Positions 43,141-52,747 of a stretch of 64,000 nt of DNA are shown here, in pieces. The DNA comes from Gracilibacillus massiliensis (GTDB taxonomy: Bacteria > Bacillota > Bacilli > Bacillales > Amphibacillaceae), in assembly GCF_001458115.1 (NCBI RefSeq), contig NZ_CZRP01000010.1, positions 1 to 64,000 on the forward strand. Reading direction: 5' to 3'. The notes below the pieces were generated by a model. It saw only the letters and a program-made list of their open reading frames with translations, was not told where the DNA came from and made no database searches. A program made the position numbers and the translations under genes. Position 1 is the first letter of the stretch, and every line of letters begins with the position of its first letter.

Positions 43141-44859
43141 TTACGAATATTCTAACAATTTCTCTTTAATTATTTCTGGTTCCACTGGTTTACTATAGAA
43201 ATAGCCTTGATAGTAATCACAATCTTGATGTTGAATAAAAGAGAGAATCTGTTCACCTTCTACCCCTTCTGCTACCACCTTTAAACCAAAAGTATGTCCT
43301 AATTGAATCATTGCTTTAATAATTTCAGCGCTTCCCGATTGATTAAATAATTCTTTAATAAAAGATTGATCGATTTTTAAATAATTTATCGGAAACTTTT
43401 GCAAATACCCCATCGAAGAGTATCCTGTGCCAAAATCATCAATTGATAATGAGATACCCATATCTCGTAATTGGTTCATTGTAGCAATACATTCTTCTGT
43501 GTTTTGCATGATACTGTTTTCTGTAATTTCAATTTCTAAATAATTAGGGTCCATCCCTGTTTCCTTAATAATATTTTTCACTCTTATTAAAAATTCTGCT
43601 TGTTGTAACTCTACCGCAGACACATTGACAGCTACCATCACTGGTTTGAGTCCGCTTGATCGCCATTTTACAAATTGGTTACATGCTTCCCGTAATACCC
43701 ATTCCCCAATTTGTTCGATCATACCGATCTCTTCTGCTATTGGAATAAAAGTAGATGGTGGGATCTTTCCCTTTTTACCATGTTCCCATCGAATCAATGC
43801 CTCGACACCGACTATTTCATTCGTATGTACGTCCACCTTTGGTTGATAAGAAAGAGTAAACTCATTAAATTGAAATGCTTTACGTATATCTGACTCGAGT
43901 AATAGTAATTCATTATATTTTTCACTCATTTGATTATTATATTCAAATACGCGATTACCACCGTTCACTTTGCCATAATGAACAGCAACACTCGCTCTAT
44001 TGATATAATCCTCTGCTTGCGCTCCCGATTCATTCAAATAACTGATACCTATTGTTCCGGTCATATAAAAGTCATTTTTCGATAAGACAAATGGCTGTCG
44101 AATGCTATGTAAAATTTCTTCAGCGAATGGACTTAAGTCTTCTATCGTTTGATCAACAACAATAATGAATTCATCTCCACCAAACCGATAAATCTTACAA
44201 CCTCTAGGTGTTATCTCAAGAAGGCGATCTGCAATTAATGTAATTACTTGATCTCCTGCATATTGCCCTAATGTGTCATTTATATTTTTCAACCGATCCA
44301 AATCACACATAATCAGTGCTTTAGGTGTATTAATTTGCTCATTTTCAATGCTTATTTCTAAATCTTTTAATAATTTTTCACGATTAGGAAGGTTTGTCAA
44401 TCTGTCATATGTTCGTAAATATTCTATTTCCTGCTCCGCCTTTTCAAAAGCTGTAATATCGATAGAAGTACCAACAATTTCAATAACTTTTCCATTCTCT
44501 ATGATCGGTGATAACATCGAATATAAATAACATTGTTGATAGGTGTGTCTAAAGGCAATATCTTGACCTGTTAACGTTTCGAGTAATTTAGCCTTAAACA
44601 AAGCTTTCAAATCAAGATCCAATTTCGATAAGTCTGCATCTTTTCCTAATAAGTTATCTGATAGACCTAACTTTTCCTTTAACTTCCCCGCTAATAGTGA
44701 AAAATAGAAACGGCCATCCACTTGACGAATCACAAATATCAAGTTCATATTTTGCTGGATAATTTGTTGATAATTATGGTCTTCCAAAAGGTTATTGCGT
44801 TTACTGGGATTATTGTTTAGATCATCTTCGACTTGTTTGATTGCTTTTTCATTTGGCAT
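43141..44859 (-). CDS. PAS-GGDEF-EAL cyclic di-GMP protein
   Basis: The 572-residue cytosolic protein has an N-terminal PAS-like domain (about 30-135). The GGDEF domain (about 145-300) has YDRLTNLPNREKLL and RFGGDEFIIVVD. The EAL domain (about 315-570) has VEALIRWEH, EITENSIMQN, DDFGTGYSS and KIDQSFIK. Active-site residues of both catalytic domains look intact, so it could make or degrade cyclic di-GMP. ATG 44859 follows AAAGGTGA by 6 bp. With the membrane GGDEF at 13.3 kb it gives two c-di-GMP enzymes in this window. Confidence 0.9.
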   Translation of the reverse strand: MPNEKAIKQVEDDLNNNPSKRNNLLEDHNYQQIIQQNMNLIFVIRQVDGRFYFSLLAGKLKEKLGLSDNLLGKDADLSKLDLDLKALFKAKLLETLTGQDIAFRHTYQQCYLYSMLSPIIENGKVIEIVGTSIDITAFEKAEQEIEYLRTYDRLTNLPNREKLLKDLEISIENEQINTPKALIMCDLDRLKNINDTLGQYAGDQVITLIADRLLEITPRGCKIYRFGGDEFIIVVDQTIEDLSPFAEEILHSIRQPFVLSKNDFYMTGTIGISYLNESGAQAEDYINRASVAVHYGKVNGGNRVFEYNNQMSEKYNELLLLESDIRKAFQFNEFTLSYQPKVDVHTNEIVGVEALIRWEHGKKGKIPPSTFIPIAEEIGMIEQIGEWVLREACNQFVKWRSSGLKPVMVAVNVSAVELQQAEFLIRVKNIIKETGMDPNYLEIEITENSIMQNTEECIATMNQLRDMGISLSIDDFGTGYSSMGYLQKFPINYLKIDQSFIKELFNQSGSAEIIKAMIQLGHTFGLKVVAEGVEGEQILSFIQHQDCDYYQGYFYSKPVEPEIIKEKLLEYS

Positions 44860-44983
44860 GGTTGTCACCTTTATTTTTTATAGTTTCTTTTAGTATACGT
44901 TAAACAGACCAGCTAAAAAAGTAAATTAAGGACTTTTTTCTACTATTGCCCTATATTTCACTTTATTTCTATAAAAATATATC

Positions 44984-45631
44984 TTAACCTAATTTATCGA
45001 TTCTTTTCTGTAAGGTCGCTTTGACATTGGCAGCAAGTCCGTCTAGCAGAAGATACTCTTCCATTCGTTGCTTGTTTTGACGATCATGAAATAAACAATC
45101 AAAAATATCAAAAGATGACACACGGTGTTTAGCCTCTTTTATCTTTTTCAGCTCATCCGTAGGTTTCACTGCACCTTCTTTTAATACTCGAAAATAAAAT
45201 CCGCTATACCCTGTCTCCGTTACTACAGCAGGCATTTCATTAATACCGTTTACTTTTGCTATTTTGTAACATGGTTGCCGTGGTTGAGATACTTGAACCT
45301 CTGCTTCCCCTAATTGAAAAATGTCACCGATAAAAACATCTTTTTCAGTTAGACCTTCAATCGTTATATTTTCACCAAAAGCGGGATAAGCAAATGATTT
45401 ATTATATTGTTTGTTCCAAAATAAATAATGTTCTTTCGGATACATTAGTAATGCTTTTTCTACACCACCATGATTTTTCAGGTCTGCCTGTCCATCTTCT
45501 TCAAAACCAGTTAACGTTAGAAAGCTAGGTTGATTAATTGGTTTTTTAATAAAGCCAGTTCTTATTTCTTTTCCTTCTAGTTGATATATTTTAGGTTTTC
45601 CAACGTTTAAAGAGATAATGGTATATACCAT
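44984..45631 (-). CDS. yflK: MOSC domain protein (YflK/YiiM-like)
   Basis: A 215-residue MOSC-domain protein. GFEEDGQADLKNHGGVEKAL and GENITIEGL are conserved in the MOSC fold, and the cysteine in PRQPCYKIAK (around residue 128) is the conserved MOSC cysteine. A helical 3-alpha C-terminal domain follows. Such proteins act in molybdenum-cofactor-dependent detoxification (YiiM reduces N-hydroxylated compounds). Divergently placed yflJ gives the same neighbourhood as B. subtilis. ATG follows GGGAGGAGG. Confidence 0.87.
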   Translation of the reverse strand: MVYTIISLNVGKPKIYQLEGKEIRTGFIKKPINQPSFLTLTGFEEDGQADLKNHGGVEKALLMYPKEHYLFWNKQYNKSFAYPAFGENITIEGLTEKDVFIGDIFQLGEAEVQVSQPRQPCYKIAKVNGINEMPAVVTETGYSGFYFRVLKEGAVKPTDELKKIKEAKHRVSSFDIFDCLFHDRQNKQRMEEYLLLDGLAANVKATLQKRIDKLG

Positions 45632-45766
45632 ATGAATCCTCCTCCCACTATTTAAGTTCTATTATACAAAAAATAAACGAAAAAAATTACCATTCACCCC
45701 TTTTCACTATAATTTTCAGATGTTAGAATGGCACCTGCGAAATTTTTCAGTAAGGAGTGGTGAGTT

Positions 45767-45898
45767 ATGCACGTAGGAAGTAAAGGTTGGTATGTAGAGA
45801 AATTGAAAGAAAAAGGTGTGCGTCATCATGAAGGAAGAAAAATCGAAAAATTCAAAGCACACGTCCTTGCTAATCTATTGGACGAAAAAGAACAATAA
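45767..45898 (+). CDS. yflJ: YflJ family small protein (DUF2639)
   Basis: A 43-residue basic protein beginning MHVGSKGWYVEKLKEKGVRH, which matches the DUF2639/YflJ family pattern GSKGWYVE. Function unknown. ATG 45767 follows AAGGAGTGGTGAG. It is divergent from the MOSC gene yflK, as in B. subtilis. A terminator follows 45 bp later. Confidence 0.8.
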   Translation: MHVGSKGWYVEKLKEKGVRHHEGRKIEKFKAHVLANLLDEKEQ

Positions 45899-45942
45899 GC
45901 GAGCTTAAAATCCCAATTTAATCGGCGTATCGTTAGCGTCTC

Positions 45943-45980
45943 AAAAAGTAACAGGCCATACAACGGTCTGTTACTTTTTT
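45943..45980 (+). terminator. Terminator of yflJ
   Basis: AAAAAGTAACAGGCC pairs with GGTCTGTTACTTTTT (one G-U) and ends in a T run. Confidence 0.85.
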
Positions 45981-46162
45981 GTTTTAAAATAATTGTTAAA
46001 ATACACCACCCTTTCTACCGTCATAATTCTTAATTAAAAATAGAATAATTATATATAAAGGAGAAAACCATTAAAAGGGATATAGATGTCTTAGATGGTT
46101 AATAAAGCATATCATGAAATTAATTTTTGATATAAATACGTTCAACTTATGGAGGTAACAAC

Positions 46163-47170
46163 ATGTTTTCAAATACGGAAATTGGAATTGATTTAGGTAC
46201 AGCAAATATTCTTATATACGCAAAGAACAAAGGTATTATTTTAAATGAACCATCTGTGGTTGCAGTTGATACAACGACTAATCAAGTAGTAGCAGTTGGT
46301 AATGAGGCAAAAGAAATGATTGGTAAAACGCCACGAAATATTGTTCCGATTCGTCCACTAAAAGATGGTGTAATTGCTGATTTTGATATGACCACACAAA
46401 TGTTAAAAGCATTCCTAAAAAAAGTAAGTAAAAAAGCAGGAGTATCGATGCGAAAGCCTAGTGTAGTGGTTTGTACCCCATCTGGCAGTACGGCGGTGGA
46501 ACGAAGAGCTATTGATAATGCAGTGAAAAATTTTGGCGCAAAAGAAGTGCATCTAATTGAAGAACCAGTCGCAGCTGCAATCGGTGCGGACTTACCTGTC
46601 GCTGAACCAACAGCAAGTATGATTGTTGATATTGGTGGAGGTACCAGTGAAGTTGGTATTATTTCCTTTGGTGGTGTAGTAGCTAGCCGTTCCGTCCGCG
46701 TAGGTGGAGATCATATGGATGAAGAGATTATTCAATATATTAAACGCCATTACAATGTATTAATCGGTGAGAGTAGTGCCGAAAAGATCAAAATGGAGAT
46801 CGGTTACGCGCTAGTCGAGCATTCAGAGGAAGAAATGGATGTCAGAGGACGTGATCTTGTTACAGGCTTACCAAAAGTAGTTTCAATTCGTTCAACAGAA
46901 ATCCAGCGTTCTATTAAAGAAGTATTGGAATCGATCTTACATGCCATCACTGAAACATTGGAAAGTTGCCCACCAGAACTAAGTGGAGATATTGTAGATC
47001 AAGGTATTACTATTACTGGCGGTGGGTCTTTGTTAAAAGGGATGCAAGAATGGTTATCAAATGAAGTGAACGTTCCAGTACACCTTGCTCAAAATCCATT
47101 AGAATCTGTTGCGATTGGTACAGGACGTTCTTTAAAAATGATCCAGAAATTACAGAAAGCTGTGAAATAA
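46163..47170 (+). CDS. mreBH: Rod-shape-determining actin homologue MreBH
   Basis: MreBH is the third actin-like protein of Bacillus, directing cell-wall hydrolases such as LytE and supporting rod shape. The 335-residue protein has the same length as B. subtilis MreBH. Phosphate-1 motif [14 protein letters not shown], adenosine-region [20 protein letters not shown] and [14 protein letters not shown] are present. It is an isolated gene without mreCD, which distinguishes it from mreB. ATG follows GGAGG. I see no clear SigI promoter upstream. Confidence 0.92.
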   Translation: MFSNTEIGIDLGTANILIYAKNKGIILNEPSVVAVDTTTNQVVAVGNEAKEMIGKTPRNIVPIRPLKDGVIADFDMTTQMLKAFLKKVSKKAGVSMRKPSVVVCTPSGSTAVERRAIDNAVKNFGAKEVHLIEEPVAAAIGADLPVAEPTASMIVDIGGGTSEVGIISFGGVVASRSVRVGGDHMDEEIIQYIKRHYNVLIGESSAEKIKMEIGYALVEHSEEEMDVRGRDLVTGLPKVVSIRSTEIQRSIKEVLESILHAITETLESCPPELSGDIVDQGITITGGGSLLKGMQEWLSNEVNVPVHLAQNPLESVAIGTGRSLKMIQKLQKAVK

Positions 47171-47271
47171 AACCTCAATCCTGATTGATTTTTTAGAAGA
47201 TGTGAATAGACAATAACTCCCTGAACAATATGATATAATTGGAAATAATATTATTTTAAAGGAGTTATAGT

Positions 47272-47508
47272 ATGAAAGCACCCTTCACCATCTCAAGAGA
47301 GAAAAAAGAAGAAATGGTAACATCGATTCAAGATTTCTATCTAAACGAACGCCAAGAAGAAATCGGAAATTTAGAAGCAGGCTTTTTATTAGATTTTTTT
47401 ATGGTTGAAATAGCTCCAATCTTCTACAATCAAGGCATAAGAGACGCACATCAGTTTTTAAGTGAAAAATTAGAAGATGTTTTTGAAATTGAGAAAATAG
47501 AAAAATAA
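47272..47508 (+). CDS. DUF2164 family protein
   Basis: A 78-residue protein with the DUF2164 pattern: ISREKKEEMVTSIQDFYLNE followed by GNLEAGFLLDFFMVEIAPIFYNQGI. It is helical, soluble and of unknown function. The family is widespread in bacteria. ATG 47272 follows AAAGGAG. It is a single-gene unit downstream of mreBH. Confidence 0.85.
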   Translation: MKAPFTISREKKEEMVTSIQDFYLNERQEEIGNLEAGFLLDFFMVEIAPIFYNQGIRDAHQFLSEKLEDVFEIEKIEK

Positions 47509-47626
47509 AAAAATGAAGAGTGTCTTAAGCTTACATCAATCAATGTATATCGGGCACTTTTCTATTTCTATGCTCTTTTTTCATTCCTGAAAACGTGTTA
47601 TGATGCCTTCTATTGGAGGTGATCAA

Positions 47627-48511
47627 ATGAAAGCATACATTCTCTTAATTTTAGCTGCTATGTTCTACGCTGGAAATTTAATTGTAGGGAAGCCTGTTAC
47701 ACAGGAAATTCCTCCAATAATGCTATCATTTTTTAGATATTTAATAGCTGCTATCGTTATTTTGCCAATTGGTTATCGTGAATGGAAAAACAATAAGGAA
47801 CTATGGAAAAAAGAATGGAAAGCAATCCTGGCATTATCTATAACAGGACTTGTTCTCTTTAACATTTTCGTTTACTTAGCACTTAACTATACGACCTCTA
47901 TCAATGCAGGGATTGTAGAAGCATCTACACCGATATTCACACTTATTCTTACCTTTTTATTATTTGGCGAACGATTTTCCAGAAAGCAAATGCTTGGGGT
48001 ATTTATCTCATTATTCGGGGTGTTTTTTGTCATAACAAAGGGATCATTGGAAGTGATCACGAGTTTGCAATTTAACAGTGGTGATTTAATTATGCTACTA
48101 GCGATGATTACCTGGTCCTTTTATTCGATTTTCATTAAACAACATACATGGAAGTTTCCAACGTATGGCGCATTACTAGTTATGGTGGTAGTTGCTATTA
48201 TTATATTTATTCCTTTAATGACCATCGAAATGAATCAATTCAGCACGATTAATTGGTCATGGAAAGTCATTGCCGGTCTTATCTATTTAGGTGTGTTCCC
48301 TTCTTTAGTAGCATTAATAGCTTATAATAAAGGAATTGAAGCCATAGGCCCATCACGTGCCTCTGTCTTTTTAAATTTAATTCCGGTATTTACTATGTTA
48401 GGTGCAGTTATATTCTTAGGTGAGCAATTAACATGGATACAGTTAATCGGATCGTTTTTTGTTATATTTGGGGTACTGATTACAAATAGAGCAAAGTTGA
48501 AAAAAAGATAG
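47627..48511 (+). CDS. DMT superfamily (EamA) transporter
   Basis: The 294-residue protein has ten membrane helices in two EamA repeats, the first around AMFYAGNLIVGKPVTQEIPP and the second around LIMLLAMITWSFYSIFIKQH. Such carriers export metabolites or amino acids; the substrate is not known. ATG 47627 is chosen since GGAGGTGAT lies just upstream and the family start begins there. A terminator follows. Confidence 0.88.
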   Translation: MKAYILLILAAMFYAGNLIVGKPVTQEIPPIMLSFFRYLIAAIVILPIGYREWKNNKELWKKEWKAILALSITGLVLFNIFVYLALNYTTSINAGIVEASTPIFTLILTFLLFGERFSRKQMLGVFISLFGVFFVITKGSLEVITSLQFNSGDLIMLLAMITWSFYSIFIKQHTWKFPTYGALLVMVVVAIIIFIPLMTIEMNQFSTINWSWKVIAGLIYLGVFPSLVALIAYNKGIEAIGPSRASVFLNLIPVFTMLGAVIFLGEQLTWIQLIGSFFVIFGVLITNRAKLKKR

Positions 48512-48550
48512 GTAACGGAAGATTATACCGTGATAAATAAAACCAACAGA

Positions 48551-48583
48551 AAATGCTTGGATTTTAGTGTCCAAGCATTTTTA
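48551..48583 (+). terminator. Terminator of the EamA transporter gene
   Basis: AAATGCTTGG (48551-48560) pairs with CCAAGCATTT (48571-48580), followed by TTTA. It also serves the convergent hepT end. Confidence 0.8.
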
Positions 48584-48586
48584 TTC

Positions 48587-48919
48587 TTACGATCTTTCTA
48601 GCAAATCTTTAATTTTTTCTTTTAATGTTGGCATCTCTTTCTCTACAACGTTCCAAACAATCTCATTATCGATACCAAAGTAATTGTGAATTAACACATC
48701 CCTAAGACCAGCCATCTCCCGCCAAGGTACATCCAAGTGGTGCTCCCTATACTCCTTTGATATCCGCTTTGTAGCTTCACCAATGATTTCAAGATTGCGA
48801 ATCACTGCATCTTGAATTAATTTTGAGCTGAAAAAGTCATCTTTTCCATTAGGAAGATACGTTTCAATATTGGTTAAACACTACATAATATGCCTCAAAT
48901 AAAGTTTGTCATCTTTCAT
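48587..48919 (-). pseudogene. hepT: hepT toxin gene with in-frame stop codon
   Basis: Read from ATG 48919 the frame encodes a 110-codon HEPN-domain protein that opens MKDDKLYLRHIM, then TAG (48883-48881), then CLTNIETYLPNGKDDF and on without interruption to RDVLIHNYFG. The latter holds the R-x4-H RNase motif of HepT toxins. Apart from codon 13 the family pattern is intact. The ATG overlaps the mntA stop by 4 bp, so the pair was translationally coupled. The toxin is probably inactive, unless the stop is read through or is a sequencing error. Confidence 0.8.
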
Positions 48920-49203
48920 AGGTGAAAGGCTCCACTTAAAATATCTTCCTTAATACTCCAATGAATAGAGTTTTCGGTTACAACATCAACGTTGGTTTTT
49001 ACTATGTTTTCAACTTCTTGTTTAAAGCAAATCAAATCAAACAAACTTCTTCCTTCATCAAAATCCACTAATAAATCTAAATCACTTGAAGGTCCCTCTT
49101 CTAATTTAGAGACCGAACCAAAAACCCGTACATTTCGGATTCCGTGTTGATCTGCTAGTTTTAATATTATGTCACTTTTTTCTTGGAGCACATCATAAAT
49201 CAT
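48916..49203 (-). CDS. mntA: MntA-type nucleotidyltransferase antitoxin
   Basis: The 95-residue minimal nucleotidyltransferase has the core VFGSVSKLEEGPSSDLDLLV (about residues 27-46), the GSx(n)SDxDL motif with metal-binding aspartates. MntA antitoxins inactivate HepT by AMPylating it near the RNase site. It is immediately upstream of and overlapping hepT. Catalytic residues look intact although the toxin gene has a premature stop. Confidence 0.88.
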   Translation of the reverse strand: MIYDVLQEKSDIILKLADQHGIRNVRVFGSVSKLEEGPSSDLDLLVDFDEGRSLFDLICFKQEVENIVKTNVDVVTENSIHWSIKEDILSGAFHL

Positions 49204-49309
49204 AATGCATCCCTCACATTCGATATGTTACATCCATTATACCATTTCTGAAATCAGTTTATATAATGTGTGACTTTAAACTTTCCTTGTATATTTGTCT
49301 TGTTATTTT

Positions 49310-50080
49310 TCATTCACCAAATGTCCATTCCGCTAAACTATCGATCGCAAAAGTAGGCTGTTTTTCGATTTCTTTTAAATCCTTTTTCGTAGTAACGCCG
49401 GTGTGGACTAATAACGAATCAATTCCAGCATTAATTCCTGCTAATATATCTGTTGCATAATTATCTCCAACCATTAACGTTTCTTCTTTTGGTGTCCCTA
49501 ACACTTCCAGTGCTTGTTCAACAATAATTGATTCTGGCTTTCCAATAAACGTTGGTTGAACTCCGGTAGTTACGGACAGAACCGAAATAAGCGAACCTGC
49601 ACCCGGCAGAAAACCACGCTCTGTTGGAAGGGCAACATCGCCATTTGTCGCAACAAACGAAGCTCCTGAGCGAATATGTAATGCACCCTTCGCTAACTTT
49701 TCATAAGTAATGTCACGATCTAATCCCATTACGACCACATCTGCATTTTCTTCTACGATTTCAAGACCGCATTCCTCTAATGCCATATGGAGACCTCCTT
49801 CACCAATTGGATACACCTTTGCCTCTTTATTTTGCTCTTTTATATAACTTGCCGTCGCCATACTTGTAGTAAAAACGTGTTCTGTTGTACTCGGAACTCC
49901 CATATCCACTAACTTTTGAGAAACATCACTAGGGTGTTTCGTTGAATTATTTGTTAAAAAAAGATATGGCAAGCCTTTACGTTCTAATTCTTTTACAAAT
50001 TCAATCGCTTCAACTATTTTTTCGGTACCTTTGTAGACCGTTCCATCTAAGTCAATTAGAAAACCGCTATATTTTTTCAT
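49310..50080 (-). CDS. yutF: HAD-IIA family phosphatase (YutF)
   Basis: The 256-residue enzyme is of the NagD/AraL branch of HAD phosphatases (TIGR01457 type; B. subtilis YutF). The motif I segment LIDLDGTVYKG has the nucleophile Asp, FLTNNSTKHPSDV is motif II, and MVGDNYATDILAG is motif IV with Mg2+-binding Asp. The C2 cap lies between. Probable p-nitrophenyl-phosphate/nucleotide-monophosphate activity; physiological substrate uncertain. ATG 50080 follows GGGAGGA. Confidence 0.9.
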   Translation of the reverse strand: MKKYSGFLIDLDGTVYKGTEKIVEAIEFVKELERKGLPYLFLTNNSTKHPSDVSQKLVDMGVPSTTEHVFTTSMATASYIKEQNKEAKVYPIGEGGLHMALEECGLEIVEENADVVVMGLDRDITYEKLAKGALHIRSGASFVATNGDVALPTERGFLPGAGSLISVLSVTTGVQPTFIGKPESIIVEQALEVLGTPKEETLMVGDNYATDILAGINAGIDSLLVHTGVTTKKDLKEIEKQPTFAIDSLAEWTFGE

Positions 50081-50252
50081 GAGATCCTCCCGAATTTTTT
50101 GAAAATTCCATGTATTTCATTTGTCATTTTCACAATAAATGATAGTATATATTTATGACAGTTCCGTCAACACACCTATTTATATGTTATCATGTATAAT
50201 ATTTTCAATGCATTTTCACACATGGTAGTATAACATAGTACCATTATTTTTT

Positions 50253-50280
50253 TTGACACGTCGTTACAAGATTATAGCAT
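50253..50280 (+). promoter_or_regulatory. Candidate zwf promoter
   Basis: TTGACA (50253-50258) with TAGCAT at 50275-50280 after a 16-bp spacer. The -10 is a weak match. The rest of 50081-50376 is AT-rich with no other recognisable feature. Confidence 0.4.
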
Positions 50281-50376
50281 ATCGTGACACATATGCGTAT
50301 AAAGTGAGACTTCTACTCACAACGGTTAACACCGTAAAAACTCGTAAATAAACATGTAGAAAGGTAGTTAAAGTTA

Positions 50377-51858
50377 ATGACAACGAATAACCCGAAAGCA
50401 GTTATTGTTATTTTTGGTGCAACAGGGGATCTTGCAAATCGAAAACTTTATCCTTCCATTTACCGACTCTATCGTAATGGAAAGTTATCTGATAATTTCG
50501 CAGTGATTGGTGTAGCAAGACGTCCATGGACAAATGAAATATTCCGTGACAAAGTCAAAGAATCGATCGAAAGTTTCGATGATGATCATATTGATGCAGA
50601 TGAATTTGCCAGTCACTTTCATTACAACCCATTTGATATTCAGGATCTAGATCATTATGAGAAATTAGAAAATTTAATTAATGAATTAGATGTTAAGCAT
50701 GATACTGATGGCAATCGTCTCTTTTACTTCTCAATGGCGCCAAACTTTTTTGGTACCCTTGCAGCAAACTTAAAATCAGAAGGATTAACAACGACAAAAG
50801 GTTGGACTCGTTTAGTTATCGAGAAACCATTTGGCCATGACTATCAATCAGCGAAAGAGTTAAATGATCAAATAAGAGAAGCATTTAACGAAGATCAAAT
50901 ATACCGTATTGATCATTACCTTGGCAAAGAAATGGTTCAAAATATCGAAGTGATTCGTTTTGCTAATGCTCTATTTGAACCTCTATGGAACAATCAATAC
51001 ATTTCTAATATTCAAATTACATCAAGTGAAGTACTTGGTGTAGAGGAGCGTGGTCGCTATTACGATGGTGCAGGCGCATTAAAAGACATGATGCAAAATC
51101 ATATGTTACAAATGCTTGCGCTCATCGCAATGGACCCACCAATAAAGTTAACACCTGAGGAAATTCGTAGTGAGAAAGTAAAAGCATTGCGTGCCTTACG
51201 TGTTCTAAATGAAGATGAAGTGGGACAATACTTTGTTCGCGGACAATATGATAAGGGACTCGTAAATGGCGAAGAACTTCCAGCATACCGTGATGGTAAT
51301 GGGGTAGATCCTGAATCCAATACAGATACTTTTGTTGCTGCAAAGCTAATGATCGATAATTTCCGTTGGGCTGGTGTACCATTCTATCTTCGTACCGGAA
51401 AACGTATGAAGCAAAAATCAACAGAAATTGTAGTAGAATTCAAAGATTTACCGATGAACCTTTATTACGGTAAAGAACATGAGACAAAGTCTAATCTTTT
51501 AGTAATTCACGTACAGCCACATGAAGGGATTACCTTACATGTAAACGCCAAGAAAGGGGATTATAACGCTTCCTCCACACCGATCACGTTAAGCTATGAC
51601 AATAACTCAGATGATAAAATGAATACACCAGAAGCATATGAAATCCTTTTACATGATTGTATGCGTGGTGATTCTACCAACTTCACTCATTGGGACGAAG
51701 TGGCATTATCATGGAAGTTTACCGATGTCATTGCGAAAGCATGGTCACAGAAAAAAGCGGATTTCCCTAACTATGCTTCAGGTAGTAACGGACCAAAAGA
51801 AGCTGACCAATTATTACACAATGATGGCTTCGAATGGTGGGACGTAACACCAGATTAA
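50377..51858 (+). CDS. zwf: Glucose-6-phosphate 1-dehydrogenase
   Basis: G6PDH oxidises glucose-6-phosphate to 6-phosphogluconolactone with NADP, the entry to the oxidative pentose phosphate pathway. The 493-residue protein has the Rossmann motif IFGATGDLANRKLYPS. The substrate motif RIDHYLGKEMVQN carries the catalytic histidine region, and EKPFGHD is the conserved lysine motif. gndA, encoding the third enzyme of this pathway, lies 3 kb downstream on the opposite strand. The upstream ribosome-binding site AAAGG is modest. Confidence 0.97.
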   Translation: MTTNNPKAVIVIFGATGDLANRKLYPSIYRLYRNGKLSDNFAVIGVARRPWTNEIFRDKVKESIESFDDDHIDADEFASHFHYNPFDIQDLDHYEKLENLINELDVKHDTDGNRLFYFSMAPNFFGTLAANLKSEGLTTTKGWTRLVIEKPFGHDYQSAKELNDQIREAFNEDQIYRIDHYLGKEMVQNIEVIRFANALFEPLWNNQYISNIQITSSEVLGVEERGRYYDGAGALKDMMQNHMLQMLALIAMDPPIKLTPEEIRSEKVKALRALRVLNEDEVGQYFVRGQYDKGLVNGEELPAYRDGNGVDPESNTDTFVAAKLMIDNFRWAGVPFYLRTGKRMKQKSTEIVVEFKDLPMNLYYGKEHETKSNLLVIHVQPHEGITLHVNAKKGDYNASSTPITLSYDNNSDDKMNTPEAYEILLHDCMRGDSTNFTHWDEVALSWKFTDVIAKAWSQKKADFPNYASGSNGPKEADQLLHNDGFEWWDVTPD

Positions 51859-51865
51859 GTCAATT

Positions 51866-51904
51866 AGCAATCAATCAATATTTCTGTTGATTGATTGCTT
51901 TTTT
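51866..51904 (+). terminator. Terminator of zwf
   Basis: AGCAATCAATCAA (51866-51878) and TTGATTGATTGCT (51887-51899) are perfect inverted copies followed by T5. Confidence 0.9.
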
Positions 51905-51929
51905 ATAATAAACAAAGAGGAGTGTTGAC

Positions 51930-52550
51930 ATGAAATTTTATGATATTTCGATGGATGTTCATCCTAACATGCAAGTTTGGGAAGATATAGAAGGGGCCAA
52001 ACCTGTTTTTGATAGGAACACGAGTGGTCATGTGACGAGTACCACGGCACATATTGGCTTACATACTGGCACACACATTGACGCCCCCCTCCATATGATT
52101 AATGATGCGGATACTTTTGAAACGATTCACTTGGAAAGATTAGTACGTAAAGTGAAAGTAATTGATTTAGAAAATGTAAAGGATGGTATCACACGCTCTG
52201 ACTTGGAAGCGCATTCGATAAAAAAAGATGATTTTATCCTGTGCAAAACGAAAAACTCGTATCACGATAAGCCTTCTTTTGATTTTAATTTTATCTTTTT
52301 GAAAGAAGATGGCGCTGATTATTTGAAGGAGTTAGACATTGAAGGGATTGGCATTGATACATTAGGAATCGAGCGTTCTCAAGAAGGAAATCCCACACAC
52401 AGAACCTTATTCCGTCATGATATTATCATTATTGAGGGATTGCGCCTTAAAGAGATTGAGCCAGGTGAATACTTTATGGTGGCTGCCCCACTAAAATTAG
52501 TCGGCACCGAAGCAGCACCGGCTCGTGTTTTGTTATTTGATGAACTATAA
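51930..52550 (+). CDS. Cyclase family protein (kynurenine formamidase-like)
   Basis: The 206-residue metal-dependent hydrolase of the cyclase family has HTGTHIDAPLHM near residue 47, the HxGTHxDxPxH zinc-binding motif of KynB-like formamidases. No kynurenine genes are nearby, so the substrate is open. ATG 51930 follows GAGGAGTG. It is a separate transcription unit between zwf and a bidirectional terminator. Confidence 0.87.
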   Translation: MKFYDISMDVHPNMQVWEDIEGAKPVFDRNTSGHVTSTTAHIGLHTGTHIDAPLHMINDADTFETIHLERLVRKVKVIDLENVKDGITRSDLEAHSIKKDDFILCKTKNSYHDKPSFDFNFIFLKEDGADYLKELDIEGIGIDTLGIERSQEGNPTHRTLFRHDIIIIEGLRLKEIEPGEYFMVAAPLKLVGTEAAPARVLLFDEL

Positions 52551-52604
52551 ATATATTAAAATATAAATTCATTGATAGTATTAACAGTTCCGAATACGTA
52601 TATT

Positions 52605-52642
52605 AATCCGAACGATTTCGAAGGGAATCGTTTGGATTTTTT
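52605..52642. terminator. Bidirectional terminator, AATCCGAACGATT family
   Basis: AATCCGAACGATT (52605-52617) pairs with AATCGTTTGGATT (52626-52638) with one G-U, then T-rich. It follows the cyclase gene. Confidence 0.8.
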
Positions 52643-52747
52643 AATGGTAAAGATCTTTTATACCAGCTTCCTTTTGTTTGCTTATCATTTCATATGTTAC
52701 ATAACTTATGATAAAATGATATTAAGTAACATACAGGAGTGAAATAT

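Noticed and set aside
48587-48805. Short intact 72-residue HepT starting at GTG 48805
   Set aside because: There is no ribosome-binding site there, and the frame upstream (to 48919) matches the missing N-terminal part apart from one stop codon.
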